Positions 11,425-22,313 of a DNA stretch of 64,000 nt are shown here, one piece after another. Positions within the stretch are counted from its first letter, which is position 1. Each line of letters starts with the position of its first letter. The translations under genes and the position numbers were made by a program. The stretch is from Mesostigma viride (Eukaryota; Streptophyta; Mesostigmatophyceae; Mesostigmatales; Mesostigmataceae). Where the stretch lies: contig RPFO01002078.1 in the NCBI GenBank assembly GCA_009746045.1, positions 540,209-604,208 on the forward strand. Direction: 5' to 3'. A model generated the notes under the pieces. It saw only the letters and a list, made by a program, of their open reading frames with translations, was not told where the DNA came from and searched no databases.

Positions 11425-14240
11425 GGTGAAAGGCTAATAGGGCGCGTTATTAGACCAGGGAAGCCATTGGACCTGAGTAATGTCGCCATGAGGCATACTG
11501 GTGAATACCTGATTACGGCCCAGTAGTAGATCATGAAAAAGCTGGAGCGGGCTGGGCTTGTCGTTATTGGGCCCTGGGTCCCACACCCTGTGTTGTTCCT
11601 GAGCTAACAGCCAGTAGCGGCGCATAGCCGCATTCCATAGGTATATAAAGCGCCGGACCACGCCGCCGCGGGTATACTCCTCGCGGACATTAAAGACTGT
11701 CTCGTTGCGTATGGTCCAGATCGCGTATAGCATAGTAGTGCGTAGCCATATCCATTCTGCTTGGGAAACTGAAAGCTCGGTCCCTGGTGTGCCAGCAATA
11801 CCGAAAATGATGGTACGCACGCTAATTGGGAGATTGGGTGGCGATGCCGTCCATGCGGCCCAGATGTTAATGAGCCACGTCCAAACCCCTGGGAGATTAC
11901 AGAAAAGGAACCTGTGCTCAATGGTTTCACTAGGGTGCGTGCACGGGCATGATGCATCATGACCAAAACGCTCGTGGAGCGTAGCGCAGACCCCTATCGC
12001 CCTATGCATCAAAAGATGTTGTACATCAGTGGCCCTGCGGTCCACGAGAGGGTGGTCTACCGCCAGGGTAATCGATCATCTTAACCCAAGTGTAGCCCGG
12101 CCAATGTATTCCCCAGCGGGCTCGGCCCGGATGGGGCTGATGGTACGTATGCAACAAGATATCATAACCCCAATCTGCGGTGTACTCAAAGATACATTTG
12201 CTGGTTCTGATGTCCCCCTTGGTTAAGACCCATCCAAATTCAACCGGGTCCAGATGTAGTAGATCGAGCCGTGTGTTGCCCACGTGTAGCCATGTAATGC
12301 TCTCAACCGGGGATAATGGGTCCGGCTGGATCATGCAAGATCTTGGCACAGACCATGGGACTACGCGTATGCGGTGACACTGGGAAGATGGCGTGTACGC
12401 ATATAAGGTGGATAGTTGATACAGACACCCATTGTGGCCAGAAATAGCTTCCAGCAGTTGTAGTTGGAGCCCATCATGTGGCAGAACCGTCACGACTAAA
12501 CCCTTGCACGCAGGCGTGACTCCGTCGGCGTAGAAGCTAACCCAGTCGCCGGTTATAATTGGCTTGCGTGGGGCAGTCATCAATGCATGCCACGCAGCTG
12601 GTATCGCACTTATAAGGGTTTGCCACGCTTGCAGGGAGGGCATGTGGGAGACCCAAGTGCTGACCTCGTCGTAGCTGAGCCGTCGATACGTAGCGCCGTG
12701 CCCCAGGTAGAGGTCCAGCACCCTGACAATCGGCGGTGACGCGCGCAGAAAGCCATCATACGGGTTGTGTCCGTGGAGAGCGCCGAGGGGCTTGTTAGTA
12801 GCGTCTGTGATTAAGTCATTAAAAAAGAGTGGCTGCCGTGCCACCTCCTCTCGAGTAGTAGGAAAGACTAGGCGACCCGGCTTGAGCTTATTGTAACCTG
12901 TCCATATGCGCTGCCAGTACCATGGGAGTCCTTTGTACGAAATAAGGGTGCTGCCCAGTATTCCCGCCCCCAGTTGCCACGAGGTGCCACTAGCATGGGT
13001 GGAAAGAGAGGCTAGCGGTTTCACGTGCAAGCATGCAGCCAGGGTGTGTGTTAACTCCCATAAAAACGGATATCACTTGTTTAGCATACAGCGACCACAG
13101 ACGCCATTGTATGTTGTGGAGCCCGAGGCCCCCGTGCACCCATGACATGAAGGACATCTCTCTGTTGATCCATCCGTGTACCGTGTGGGAGATTAAGCCT
13201 TTCTGTTTCCAGACAAAATTGCTGCCAAGGCGTTGGATGAGCTGTGTGGTGGCATCATTGGGTGGGTGTGCTTGGCAATAATACAAGACCTTAGAGAACA
13301 ACAGTTGGTTGACGATCAGGGTTCGCCCTCGTAGGCTCATGCGGTGGACGGCCCCCCAGCGCCCTGCGGTAAGGAGAACGCCTGCAAGCTTGCCCACGTG
13401 GTTGGTTTCATCATACATGAAAGAACGTTGTTCAGCCAAGCGTCCCTCGGGTGTGCATCCGATGGGACAATTGTGCAAAAGGTGGTGATCCCCCGGCTTG
13501 ACCCAGGTCACAGCCAGGTTGGGGAGGGCGTAGCGTAGGGTGTAGTTGGTTTTGCCGATATGCAGTCCCGTGGACTTGAGCACATTGCATCGTTGTTGTG
13601 TGGCAACAGAATAGGTAGTGATATTATCCATGACAGCATGCACTTCAGGCAGAGAGATACAAACATTTGTTGTGTCATCCACATAAGCCGTTTGGAATAT
13701 ACCTTTAATTTGCCGTTACCTGTCGGGAAGCCCCGAATGCGAGGATCGTTCTGGTGTAGCCAGTAGAGTCCTGCGTGGGCCAGGAGAAATAGAATAGGGG
13801 ACATGCAATCTCCTTGTGGTAGCGATCGTGAGCTAGCGCCGGTCGCTGACTTGTGTCCATCTATTAGTAAATACCATGCCAGGGATTTGATCATACCCAT
13901 AATGACGGTCATGAGTTGTGGGCCAAATCCTAGTGCGGTTAGAATGTGTTCTAGGTATTCCCAGCACATACGGTCAAAGGCTTTTTCAAAATCCCAGAAC
14001 AATATGAAACCCTCTATATCGTCGCGCCAGGCTTTTTCCACAATGTCCATGATGAGGGTAATGCTGTCGTTGATGTGGAGATTGGCCCTAAAGCCCACTT
14101 GCTCCGGACCAATGAGGAAGTCTAGGACGGTGTATAAGCGTCGTTGGATTATTTTACTGATGATTTTGTACGCTACCGTAAGGAGACGGATTGGGCGGTA
14201 GTTTTTCCATAGGTACTTTCTTCCATAGGTACTTTTTCCT
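11425..14240 (-). mobile_element. 5'-truncated, frameshifted L1-type LINE
   Basis: On the minus strand from 14240: NYRPIRLLTVAYKIISK, GFRANLHIND, LFWDFEKAFDR (motif A), SLPQGDCMSPILF (motif B). Then, after a frameshift near 13700, AYVDDTTN (active-site YxDD). The RT thumb and a connector follow to about 12990, another frame from 13030 to 12026, and finally a C-terminal zinc-binding region (12045-11434) resembling zf-RVT: CATLHERFGHD, CPC, ETIEHRFLFC. The endonuclease is missing. At least two frame changes make it a pseudogene. The tail stops about 40 bp from the piggyBac right end. Confidence 0.85.
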
Positions 14241-14353
14241 TTTTTCAGCCCCCGCCTTCATAAGCTTCAGTTGACTTGAATCGAGTTGCCATCTGTCGGT
14301 GGACGGATCGAAACTTGACTACTAAAGTTACGGTCGGCTTTGCGCCTGCTTTT

Positions 14354-14378
14354 GGGGGGGATGCGAAGCATCCCCCCC
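14354..14378. other. perfect hairpin (11-bp stem)
   Basis: GGGGGGGATGC and GCATCCCCCCC separated by GAA form a perfect 11-bp stem. Isolated, and no flanking gene explains it. Confidence 0.6.
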
Positions 14379-14389
14379 CACTTAAGCTT

Positions 14390-15477
14390 GTTGGTTAATA
14401 AAAAATACCCATTTTACCCGGAAATGGGATCCTGTTCAGTCAAATTCAGTGTAGTGTGTACCACGCAGGTCGTACATGCGGTGTCGTGGCTGTACGTCTC
14501 GGAAGATCATGCTGCATTGTATAGTTAGGCAATGCCGTCACGTAACTGCCAAGAGATTTGAATTCGGCGTTCTGTTCTTGTCAGTCTCGTAACTCTCGTT
14601 TGGCAGTTTGGGGGGCACTTTCAGTGGTGTCAACAGGCTGTCAACATTGGCATCCCTGAAGAGATGAGAGATCGATCCGGATTCCGGGGTCGATTAATAA
14701 TACCGTACTATGATAACTGCGATGTGGCCATCGCCTGCCAAATCCCAAATCCTAACCGGTCCAGGTCTCCAGGACCGGTCATGATTATGATCACTATCTA
14801 GAGAATCTCTGCTGAATATTTGCATTCAGCGCCCAGGAACCAACAACAACAACAAAGAATGATTCCTTCCTAAGTGGCCAGCAGGGCTGCATGAGCCTGC
14901 AGCACAAATCGCCTTCAGCGCGTGCGCGTTACATACATTACGCAACGTCCAGTCGCGCCATGCTAAGCTAGCTGTATCGCGAGGCCGATGCGGGAGTGAT
15001 ATATCTTGGCACGTCTTATTAAATAATACAGCACTCCCGCCAAGTTACCGGTTTTTAATCCGAATCACTGCAGCTGTGCGACTAAGCGCCGGCCTCCGCC
15101 ACAGCTGGACGCCGTAATTAGGTGAGATCAGATGCACTCTGCGCCGTGGTTGTACTAGTGGATGACGCTCTCGCTTGTTAATGTTACATGGAATCTCGCT
15201 GCTAGTACTACTGCGGATCGGAAAGTCTAGGGGCACGAAAAGTATGTGTACGTATACGTTCACAACTTCGCATTGCAGTTAACCGTCATCAGATTGAGTG
15301 GGCTGGCGTTCCTGTAGTTGAGGTTTGTCGACTCTTGTACGTAGCTTAGACTTTGTCGTTTCCTGGGCTTTACCTGCTGTCTTTTAGGTCGTGGTTTCTT
15401 TTCTGTTGCGTTTTTCGCTTGCCTTGGGAAGTTTTTGCCTTGTTAACTTTCTCAAGAAAAAAAAAATTATCAATGGT
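14390..15477. other. intergenic, nothing recognised
   Basis: Mixed-composition sequence with only short unrelated ORFs. Position 14393-14425 resembles the reverse complement of 7990-8022 (see findings). Confidence 0.5.
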
Positions 15478-15848
15478 CTGCCCGGACGTGGTCCTCGTAT
15501 TGGCGGCAGCGCCTGTCCCTTGCCCGATCACTCGCATCGTGGCCGATGTATGATTCCGCCGCATCCAGGCCGACTTTGTCACGACCCATGCGGTCTAGCT
15601 TATAGATCCTTCCCAGGCCTGGTGGGCCGGCAGCGATGTTGCTGCGTGTCGCAGTTTTGTGTTGTAGTTGGTGTACCTCGTGCTGCCTTGATCCTTGCAG
15701 GCCCATGTCAGATTATTATCATTTTCTTTAGGGTTCTTCTTCTTTTTCGGGGTTTTCCTTTTGTTGCATGCCGATCTCACCTCCGTGATATATCATTCTC
15801 AATGAATATATATAGCCCCTATCACTGAATATAGGGAATATATATAAT
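15478..15848 (+). mobile_element. LINE 3'-end fragment (REL-endonuclease family)
   Basis: Homologous to 17159-17490: GGTCCTCGTATTGGCGGCAG, the coding end GACCCATGCGGTCTAG, then the shared 3' UTR ending in TCTCAATGAATATATATA. The coding part is frameshifted and contains a stop at the GATGTATGA segment. It lies head-to-tail immediately before the longer copy. Confidence 0.8.
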
Positions 15849-17490
15849 TAGAGCTCCGGGCCACCGTGGAACAGCGCACCCATGTCCTTGAGACTTGGGC
15901 GCGCCTCAAGGACCCCCAGACCAAAGGGCTCCTCCTGTGGTTTTGCGCCCACCCGCGGGTGGTTCACTGGCTCCGTGGCGCTCCCCCCCACTTGGTGCGG
16001 CTTGCCGCGGAAGGCCATGACGAGCGCATTCAGGCCGCCTTGCAGGTGCTCCTCCCCGGCCCTAGCCTGCCAGCTCACTCCATGCGCTTGGCCACCCTCC
16101 CCTGCCGCATGGGCGGGTGTGGGCTCACCCGCGCCGCCCGCCTCGCCCCCGCCGCCTTCCTTGGCTCTGTTGCTCAGGCCTGGGCGGAGATCCGCCGGTT
16201 GGTCCCCAGCGCCGTCAGCGCCATTCCCGACTTGGTCACCCCATCCCCCTTTCCCTTTGTGCAGGCTGTGCAGGATTCTTACCTCGGGATCCAGCAGGCT
16301 TGCGACCTCGTCCGCCCCGCTCAGGCCGTCCACCGTCGCCTGCCCCGGGGCACGCCCGGCGTGTCCACTGTCGTCAGTCCTAGTGTCTTCCCTGCCTGCG
16401 TTCATGAAAAACAACAAAAGACCTACGCGGGTATACTACACTGTGCCGACTGGATGGGTCTGCATGCGAGCTTGAACGATCAGGGGAAGGCTTGGCTTCA
16501 CTCCGTTTCCCTTGAGGGGAGCGTGGGGTCCGCATTCCTGCGCGCCCTCCCCATGAGCCCTTTGTTCACACTGGTTCCGGCCCTTTACGCCATCGCTCTC
16601 CGCCACCAGCTCTTTGCCCCGCAACCTCTCATCACGGCGGGTGCGTCCTGCGGCAGCTGCGGGCTTGCTCTGGATACTACTGGGACGCACTACATCGCGT
16701 GCATGGATGGCCAGCAGAACCAGAACTGGTTCCTCTATCTCCATACCGCTCTCCTCCGGGTGGTGTGTGCCATGGTTCGGTCGGTCTTTCCCCACTCCAC
16801 CATTAAGTGCGAGGACGCGGATGGGGCCGCCCTCTACTCACCCAACCACCGCCCCGACATTACCGTGCTTGACTACGACGGGCAGGGTTGCCACCTGCTC
16901 ATCGATGTCTCCGTGGCTCGGCCGCTTTCCGGTCGCCACATCCTCCGGGCGGCTGTGGATGCCGGCGCTGCTGCCGCTGTGGCTGAGCGCGACAAGTTTG
17001 CCTCCTACGGCAATGTGGGGCCCCACCGGGTCATCCCCTTTGTCCTTGAGGAGTTCGGGGCCATGGGCCCCAAGACAGCGGAGTTTTTCCACGAGTGCTG
17101 CCAGCGCCGTGAAGACCGCCTCGACCTCGAAGGTCAGACCGCCCCGTGGTCGGCCCGCACGTGGTCCTCGTATTGGCGGCAGCGTCTGTCACTCGCCCTC
17201 ACTCGCACCGTGGCTGATGTGTTATTCCGCCGCACCCGGGCCGACTTTGTCGCGACCCATGCGGTCTAGATTCCTTCCAGGCCTGCATGGTGGGCCGGCA
17301 GCGCTGTTGCTGCGTGTAGTTTTGTGATGTATAGTTAGTTGTACCTTGTGCCGCTGGCGTGATCCTTGGATGTCTGTGTCAGATTACTATTAATTTCTTC
17401 AGGGTTATTCTCCCAGTTCTCGGGTTTTTCCTTATGTTGCATGCCTATCTCACCTCCGTAATCTATCATTCTCAATGAATATATATAATT
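15849..17490 (+). mobile_element. 5'-truncated LINE with zinc knuckle and restriction-like endonuclease
   Basis: Element body includes the C-terminal ORF and a 3' UTR (17270-17490) ending in an AT-rich tail. It is the best-preserved copy of a family seen three times (15.5, 15.9, 19.3-17.9 kb). Confidence 0.82.
15866..17269 (+). CDS. LINE ORF2 C-terminus: RT connector, CCHC knuckle, REL endonuclease
   Basis: A 467-codon open frame, 5'-truncated. The first 250 residues are an RT-thumb/connector region (KGLLLWFCAHPRVVHWLRG, CRMGGCGLTRAARLAPAAF). Residues about 265-285 contain CGSC..HYIAC, a C-x2-C-x(n)-H-x4-C knuckle. It is followed by RPDITVLDYD and LLIDVSVARPL, the PD..D-x-K-like core of a restriction-like endonuclease, as in R2/CRE/NeSL-type LINEs. 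The C-terminal helix region ends at DFVATHAV. These LINEs nick target DNA with this domain. The RT catalytic core is absent, so the copy cannot act alone. No frameshift is seen within this part. Confidence 0.82.
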   Translation: MEQRTHVLETWARLKDPQTKGLLLWFCAHPRVVHWLRGAPPHLVRLAAEGHDERIQAALQVLLPGPSLPAHSMRLATLPCRMGGCGLTRAARLAPAAFLGSVAQAWAEIRRLVPSAVSAIPDLVTPSPFPFVQAVQDSYLGIQQACDLVRPAQAVHRRLPRGTPGVSTVVSPSVFPACVHEKQQKTYAGILHCADWMGLHASLNDQGKAWLHSVSLEGSVGSAFLRALPMSPLFTLVPALYAIALRHQLFAPQPLITAGASCGSCGLALDTTGTHYIACMDGQQNQNWFLYLHTALLRVVCAMVRSVFPHSTIKCEDADGAALYSPNHRPDITVLDYDGQGCHLLIDVSVARPLSGRHILRAAVDAGAAAAVAERDKFASYGNVGPHRVIPFVLEEFGAMGPKTAEFFHECCQRREDRLDLEGQTAPWSARTWSSYWRQRLSLALTRTVADVLFRRTRADFVATHAV

Positions 17491-17499
17491 ATATATTAG

Positions 17500-17885
17500 T
17501 ATCAAAGAGAAAACAGATTATTTATAATGCCAGTAACAGCTGAGTTTTAGTAAGATAGATACGTGGCCGCGGATAAGCCTTCAGTGTGCTGGAATGGAAT
17601 CAATGGATCACCCACGTGGATTTGAGTAATTTACTACCACTAGCCTTGCCCGCTTGCAGATCTTCCCGGCCGCTTAGCACTAGCTAGGTTATTACGTACG
17701 TATATGTATATTTAATTAATCATTCAATATAAGCTAGGTTATAAAGAACTATATATTAAAAATATAATTACTTACAGCAGAGTGAAATCACTCAAACCAA
17801 AGCAAACGCCCAGCTATAAACCTATATACAGAGCCATGTCAAAGCTCTATACTACGATAAGACCAATGGAAACGCCTAACGGGAG
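17500..17885. other. AT-rich spacer, nothing recognised
   Basis: Spacer between the tails of two convergent LINE copies, rich in ATATATA. No ORF of note. Confidence 0.5.
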
Positions 17886-17889
17886 GAAC

Positions 17890-19360
17890 CTAATAGCCCT
17901 GCTGCACCGCAAAATCAGCCCGCGTACGGCGGAGCATGATGTCCGCCATGGCCCGAGTCAGCGCCACCGACAAGCGCTGACGCCAATATGACGTCCAGGT
18001 CCGCGCCGACCATGGGGCCCGCTGGCCCTCCAGGTCCAGCCGGTCCTCCCGGAGCCGGCAACACTCCTTGAAGAAGGCGGAGGTCAGGGGCCCCATGGCC
18101 CCAAACTCCTCCAGGACAAAGGGCACCACACGATGGTGCCCGACGTCGCCGTAGGCCAGGAGCTTGGCCCGCTCCGCCCGGTCCGCCGTGTAACCTGCCG
18201 TGAGGGAGGCCCCAGCCACGTGGCTAAGAGCCAAGGGCCGCGCCACCGAAACGTCAATAAGCAGATGCCGGCCACCCCCCTCAAAGTCCAGCACCACGAT
18301 GTCAGGCCGGTGGTTGGGGGAATAGAAGGCAGCGCCATCCGCATCCTCGGACCGGATGTTCGCGTGGGGGAAAACCGACCGAATCATGGCGAGCACCACC
18401 GTCAGGAGGACAGTGTGCAAATACAAATACCAATTCTGATTCTGTTGGCCCCCATGCAGGCAAGGTAGTGAGTCCCCGTGGGATCCAGCGGCTGCCCACA
18501 GCTACCACAAGGCCGCCCGGCCGGAACAAGAGGCTGCGGGGCAAATAGCTGGTGCCGGAGCGCCACCGAGTAGTGGCTGGGAGCCAAGGCGAATGGGGGG
18601 CCATGGGAAGAGCACGAAGGTACGCCGAGCCCACACTCCGCAAGGAAAGCGAGAACAGCCACGCACGTCCCTGGGCGTTGAGGTCCGCGAAAAGAGCAAT
18701 CCAATCAGCCGTGTGCAGAATACCCGCGTAGGTTTTCTGGTGTTTATCGATGACGCGAGCAGGGAATGCGGCGGGAGATTGAACGGAGGCGACCGAGGGA
18801 GTGCCGCGAGGGAGGTGGCGCTGTACCGCCTGAGCGGCACGGACGGGAGAACAGGCCTGCTGGATCTCAGCATAGGCCTCCTGGATGGCGGTGACGAAGG
18901 GCAAAGGGCTGCTGGGGTCCAGGAGGTCAGGCGCTGCCGTTGCCAAAAGGGGCAGGAGCCGGCAGCTTTCCGCCCACGACTGAGCGACGGAGCCCAAAAA
19001 GGCTGCTGGGGCCAGCCGGGCGGCACGAGTCAGACCGCAGCCACCCATCCGTGCAGGCAGGGAGGCAATGCGAATAGCATGTGGCGGGAGGTCGGGGCCC
19101 GGGACCAGCTGCGCCAAGGCCGACTGGATGCGTTCGTCGTGGCCCTCGGCGGCCAGCCGGACCTGAGACGGAAGAGCGCCCCGGAGCCAGTGAACGACGC
19201 GAGGGTGAGCGCAAAACCACAGAAGCAGACCCTTGGTCTGCGAATCATGAAGGCGCGCAATCAAGGGCAGTACCTCAGTGCGTGCCTCGAGGGCGGCCCG
19301 CAGAGCATCGATGACAAACGCGGGGTCGCCAACCGGAACGCCGAGGACATCCAACCCAAG
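17890..19360 (-). pseudogene. second REL-endonuclease LINE copy, frameshifted
   Basis: Read 19354 to 17890 this is a paralogue of 15866-17269. It contains KGLLLWFCAHPRVVHWLRGA, ARMGGCGLTRAARLAPAAF, then a frame change near 18600 to reach CGSCGQPLDPTGTHYLAC (18560-18440). A second change near 18430 reaches RPDIVVLDF, LLIDVSVARPL and the C-terminus RADFAVQQGY. Two frameshifts disable it. Compared with the plus copy it extends slightly further upstream (MDVLGVPVGDPAFVIDAL). Confidence 0.82.
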
Positions 19361-19799
19361 AACTATATATGCATCCGGCCCGAATATTGCCAGTCAGGTC
19401 AGTAAAGAGCAGTGTATGTATCTGTAGGTAGAAGAGGAGCTAAGTGTAGGCTACCTACCTTGGTTGTATGTACGGGCATCATCAGCCAGCCTAGTACTAC
19501 ACTAGTATATATTTGGCTTACCAGTCGCTGTGCACAGGCCAAGAATTAATGCATTTCTTAGCTAGCCAGTACATACTGACCAGCAGTGCCCAGTGGTCGC
19601 AAACCGGCTACTTAAACAGGAATAGCATCTGCAATGGTATGGCACATCATGTTGTATCATTTACAGTACTATTTGAGTGATTGTGTGGCATGGTCATGCA
19701 TCATCATCATTGGCAGTTCCCCGGGGGATGAACTGTTATTTCAGCACGCTATTAGTATCTATACTGTGCAGTCTCTGTCTTTGCCTCGAGCTGACATGT

Positions 19800-20735
19800 A
19801 CCATACTAATAATCCACCACCGACGCCATCGCCACAAAGCTCCAGGAGCTGGAGGACCACCGCCAGGCCCAGCAACGGGAGGTCACCGATCGCGCTCGCC
19901 GCGAGTGCCGAGTGGTGCTACGTCGCTTCCCCCAGAAGCCAGGTGAGACGTCAACCTCTCTTGCTGACGAGCTCAAGAACCAGCTTCTTACCCTCATGGG
20001 CCTGGTAGGTGAGGTAGAACTGCGTGGGTGCCACCGCCTTCCCCACTCACGGGACAAGGCGGCCCCCCCACCAGTCCTACTCACCTTCCCCTCCCCTGAG
20101 GATAAGCAGCGGTTCCTCTCTCGTCGCAAGCGGTTGCACGACCTCACCTGGACGCTGGATGACGACCTCACCCCCGCTCAGCAACAGCAGCGACGCGACC
20201 TGTGGCCGGAATACCTCCGCCATAAGCAGGACCCCCAGAAGCCCAAGGTGTACTGGAGGGGCGGGGACCTGATGATCAACCACAAGATGTGGACGCCCCC
20301 AGCGGGCTAGAATAGCAATAGCCCTAGCTTGTAACCATTGGCGTCACTGCCGCTAAGGCAGCCATGCCTAGCTGTGCCAACACACCTAGTCACGTGCCGC
20401 CAACGCACGGTACACAATTAACCAGCCATAGCCTTAGCCTAGTCCTAGTACAGCCATGCTACGCCCTGGCTATGTTCAGATTACTTGCCCACGCTCCTTG
20501 CTATGATATGCTCACATGGGTCTTATTGCACCCACAGTTTGCCGGATCGTTAGCCTGTCCTTTTCGCTAGCCGCGCCCGATTGCAGCTGTGGCATGCCTT
20601 TGGCATGAAGGAGACTGGGGGTCTCTGCCCTTTCTCCTGTAGTGCACACACAGGGATTAAAAGCACTTCGGTGCTCCGTGACTCCCCAACGGGAGCACGA
20701 GTTTAATTAATTAATTAATTAATACTAATAATAAC
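19800..20735 (+). mobile_element. ORF1-only LINE derivative (HAL-like), plus copy
   Basis: Contains the 3' part of a LINE ORF1, then directly a 3' UTR with GCACTTCGGTGCTCCGTGAC and GGGAGCACGAG and a (TTAA)n tail. No reverse transcriptase is present. The 3' UTR matches the tail of a bona fide LINE at 54655-54785, suggesting a non-autonomous element that borrows that LINE's RT. A second copy lies at 50925-51680 on the minus strand. Confidence 0.65.
19812..20310 (+). CDS. LINE ORF1-like RRM/CTD fragment
   Basis: An open frame of about 165 codons, 5'-truncated. It begins with a short coiled-coil-like segment (KLQELEDHRQAQQREVTD), then VVLRRFPQK, a long Leu-rich stretch, PPPVLLTFPSPEDKQRF (RRM-type strand plus helix), and DDLTPAQQQQRRDLWPEY, ending in VYWRGGDLMINH. 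This is the RNA-binding RRM plus C-terminal domain order of LINE ORF1 proteins, which coat element RNA. It ends in TAG at 20308-20310. Context shows no ORF2 downstream. Confidence 0.6.
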
Positions 20736-20907
20736 ATCCCACTTTGCAGAGATATCATGATCGAATTCATGATCGACAGACCGAGGCTGCATGGGAGTCT
20801 GTCATGAGAGGTGACTTCATGTACTAAATGTTTTTTTTTTTTTTTTTTGGGGGGGGGCGTGGATGTCTGCTAATTTTATTGCAACCTTGTTTTTTCCTCT
20901 AATGCAG

Positions 20908-21135
20908 TGGGCAGCAGTCTCAGACATCGACAATTCTGGTGGGATCGTCCGCAGCATTGATTGTTATAACAATCTACGTGATGTCTTCATTCCAGCTATC
21001 TAGCGCTGGGCTCCAAACCTCCGTGTCACGGATTGCGATGGTCTTACTTCCCATCGTTCTCGTGGCCTTCGTGGGGAGCAACACCATTGATGCGCTACCG
21101 ACGCTGTGGCACCCCTTTGGTTCAGATTCTCGAGA
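20908..21135 (+). other. possible upstream exon with two hydrophobic segments
   Basis: It begins after a pyrimidine-rich CTCTAATGCAG acceptor-like site and ends before GTAAGT. One frame is open throughout and hydrophobic (about ALIVITIYVMSSF and MVLLPIVLVAFVG). The end phase (2) does not match the phase-1 acceptors of the downstream Cys-module exons, so a missing exon would be needed if it belongs to that gene. It could equally be chance. Confidence 0.25.
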
Positions 21136-21254
21136 GTAAGTATCAGGAATTCAGCGTGGTGAGCTGGCAGGGAGCGCGTGCATAGTTGTCTGCATTTCTG
21201 TCAAATGTCCATGTGAATGTATTGGCAAGGCATTGAAGCAACAAATAGTAAACT

Positions 21255-21400
21255 GAATGCTGCCGAGCGCCGGGACGCGAAAAACGCGAAACTTCAAGTA
21301 GCTCCAGCACTGATTCGAACTAGGACCTCTTGTCAATTGATATATATTTCCAATTGATACCTGACCGTGATAGCCGGCATGTTTCCTGGCCTGGAAATGC
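21255..21400 (-). mobile_element. tRNA-like SINE candidate, second copy
   Basis: On the minus strand: GTCAGGTATCAATTGG, AGAGGTCCTAGTTCGAATCA (B-box-like), then TTTCGCGTTTTTCGCG and CCCGGCGCT. The same succession occurs at 575-760 plus. Confidence 0.4.
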
Positions 21401-22184
21401 CTTTTGTGTGCATGCAGCTGAGTAGGCCTGCGTATATGATGTCAGAGTGCTCTGAGCATACTGAACCATACTTAGCGTGCATGTGTCACCCCTAAGTAGC
21501 CTTCAAGTGGCCCGATGGTGCCTGCGATGGCATGCATGCGCGTGCATGCAACTTGCATGATTTGTCTCTAACGTCACTGGTAGCTCTCTAGTAGTGTCTT
21601 CATAGGGTCTCTCCTACTAAGGGTCTCTCATGGGGTCTATAATAGGATCTTTAGTAGGGTCTCTAGATGCACATGGCGTGCATGGTTCTCTACATAACCA
21701 TTGGCGGCAGCACTTTCTGGCATGTCGGCCACATATATGCAATGACGGTGCACATGGGTTCAGCTTGCGCAGTACGTTTCGCCGCACCTCAATGCCTTTT
21801 GCAACTCGGTTCCCAGATCTTCTATGGATCATGCTGCGATGGTTTTCTGGTGCACCTGCATTGTTCACGTTCTTTTGACAAAGTGGCATGGCCATGGTGT
21901 CTGTATGGAGTATTTGTGGCAGGTGCTCTTCCGCTGATTCGTTTGTCACTGGCCTTCTCCATTGGTTCGGTCGTTGGTAGCCTTGATTATTCGCTTAACT
22001 TGTGATTACTTATAAGAAGTCTGTGGTTTGGCATGCCTGCAGGTCGTATTGACACAAACAAGTGTTTTGTTGTGCATTCTGACTGGCTATCCGCGCACAT
22101 ATAGCTATGTAGGATACCACATGACGCAATCAAGTCGTGCTGTGCATGGCCACCTTGCACTATCTGCGCTCGATCGTTGTGCAG
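21401..22184. other. non-coding stretch, nothing recognised
   Basis: Tandem GGGTCTCT / AGTAGGGTCTCTAG phrases at 21600-21665 and otherwise unstructured sequence, probably intron of the downstream gene. Confidence 0.4.
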
Positions 22185-22313
22185 ATTATTGCTATAACAC
22201 CGCCACCGGAGGTGGTCAAGACATGTACTGCACCAATGCGAATTTCCCCATTTGTTGGGACCCGGTTTCTCGCGCCCTAGATGAATTCATGGAGGAGGGC
22301 GAATGGTGTGCCG
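22185..22313 (+). CDS. Cys-module exon 1
   Basis: After a TTGTGCAG acceptor. Carries [14 protein letters not shown], then PIC and a final WCA before a GTGTGT donor. Phase 1 at both ends. It is the most divergent module (no GC dipeptide at the second Cys). Confidence 0.6.
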
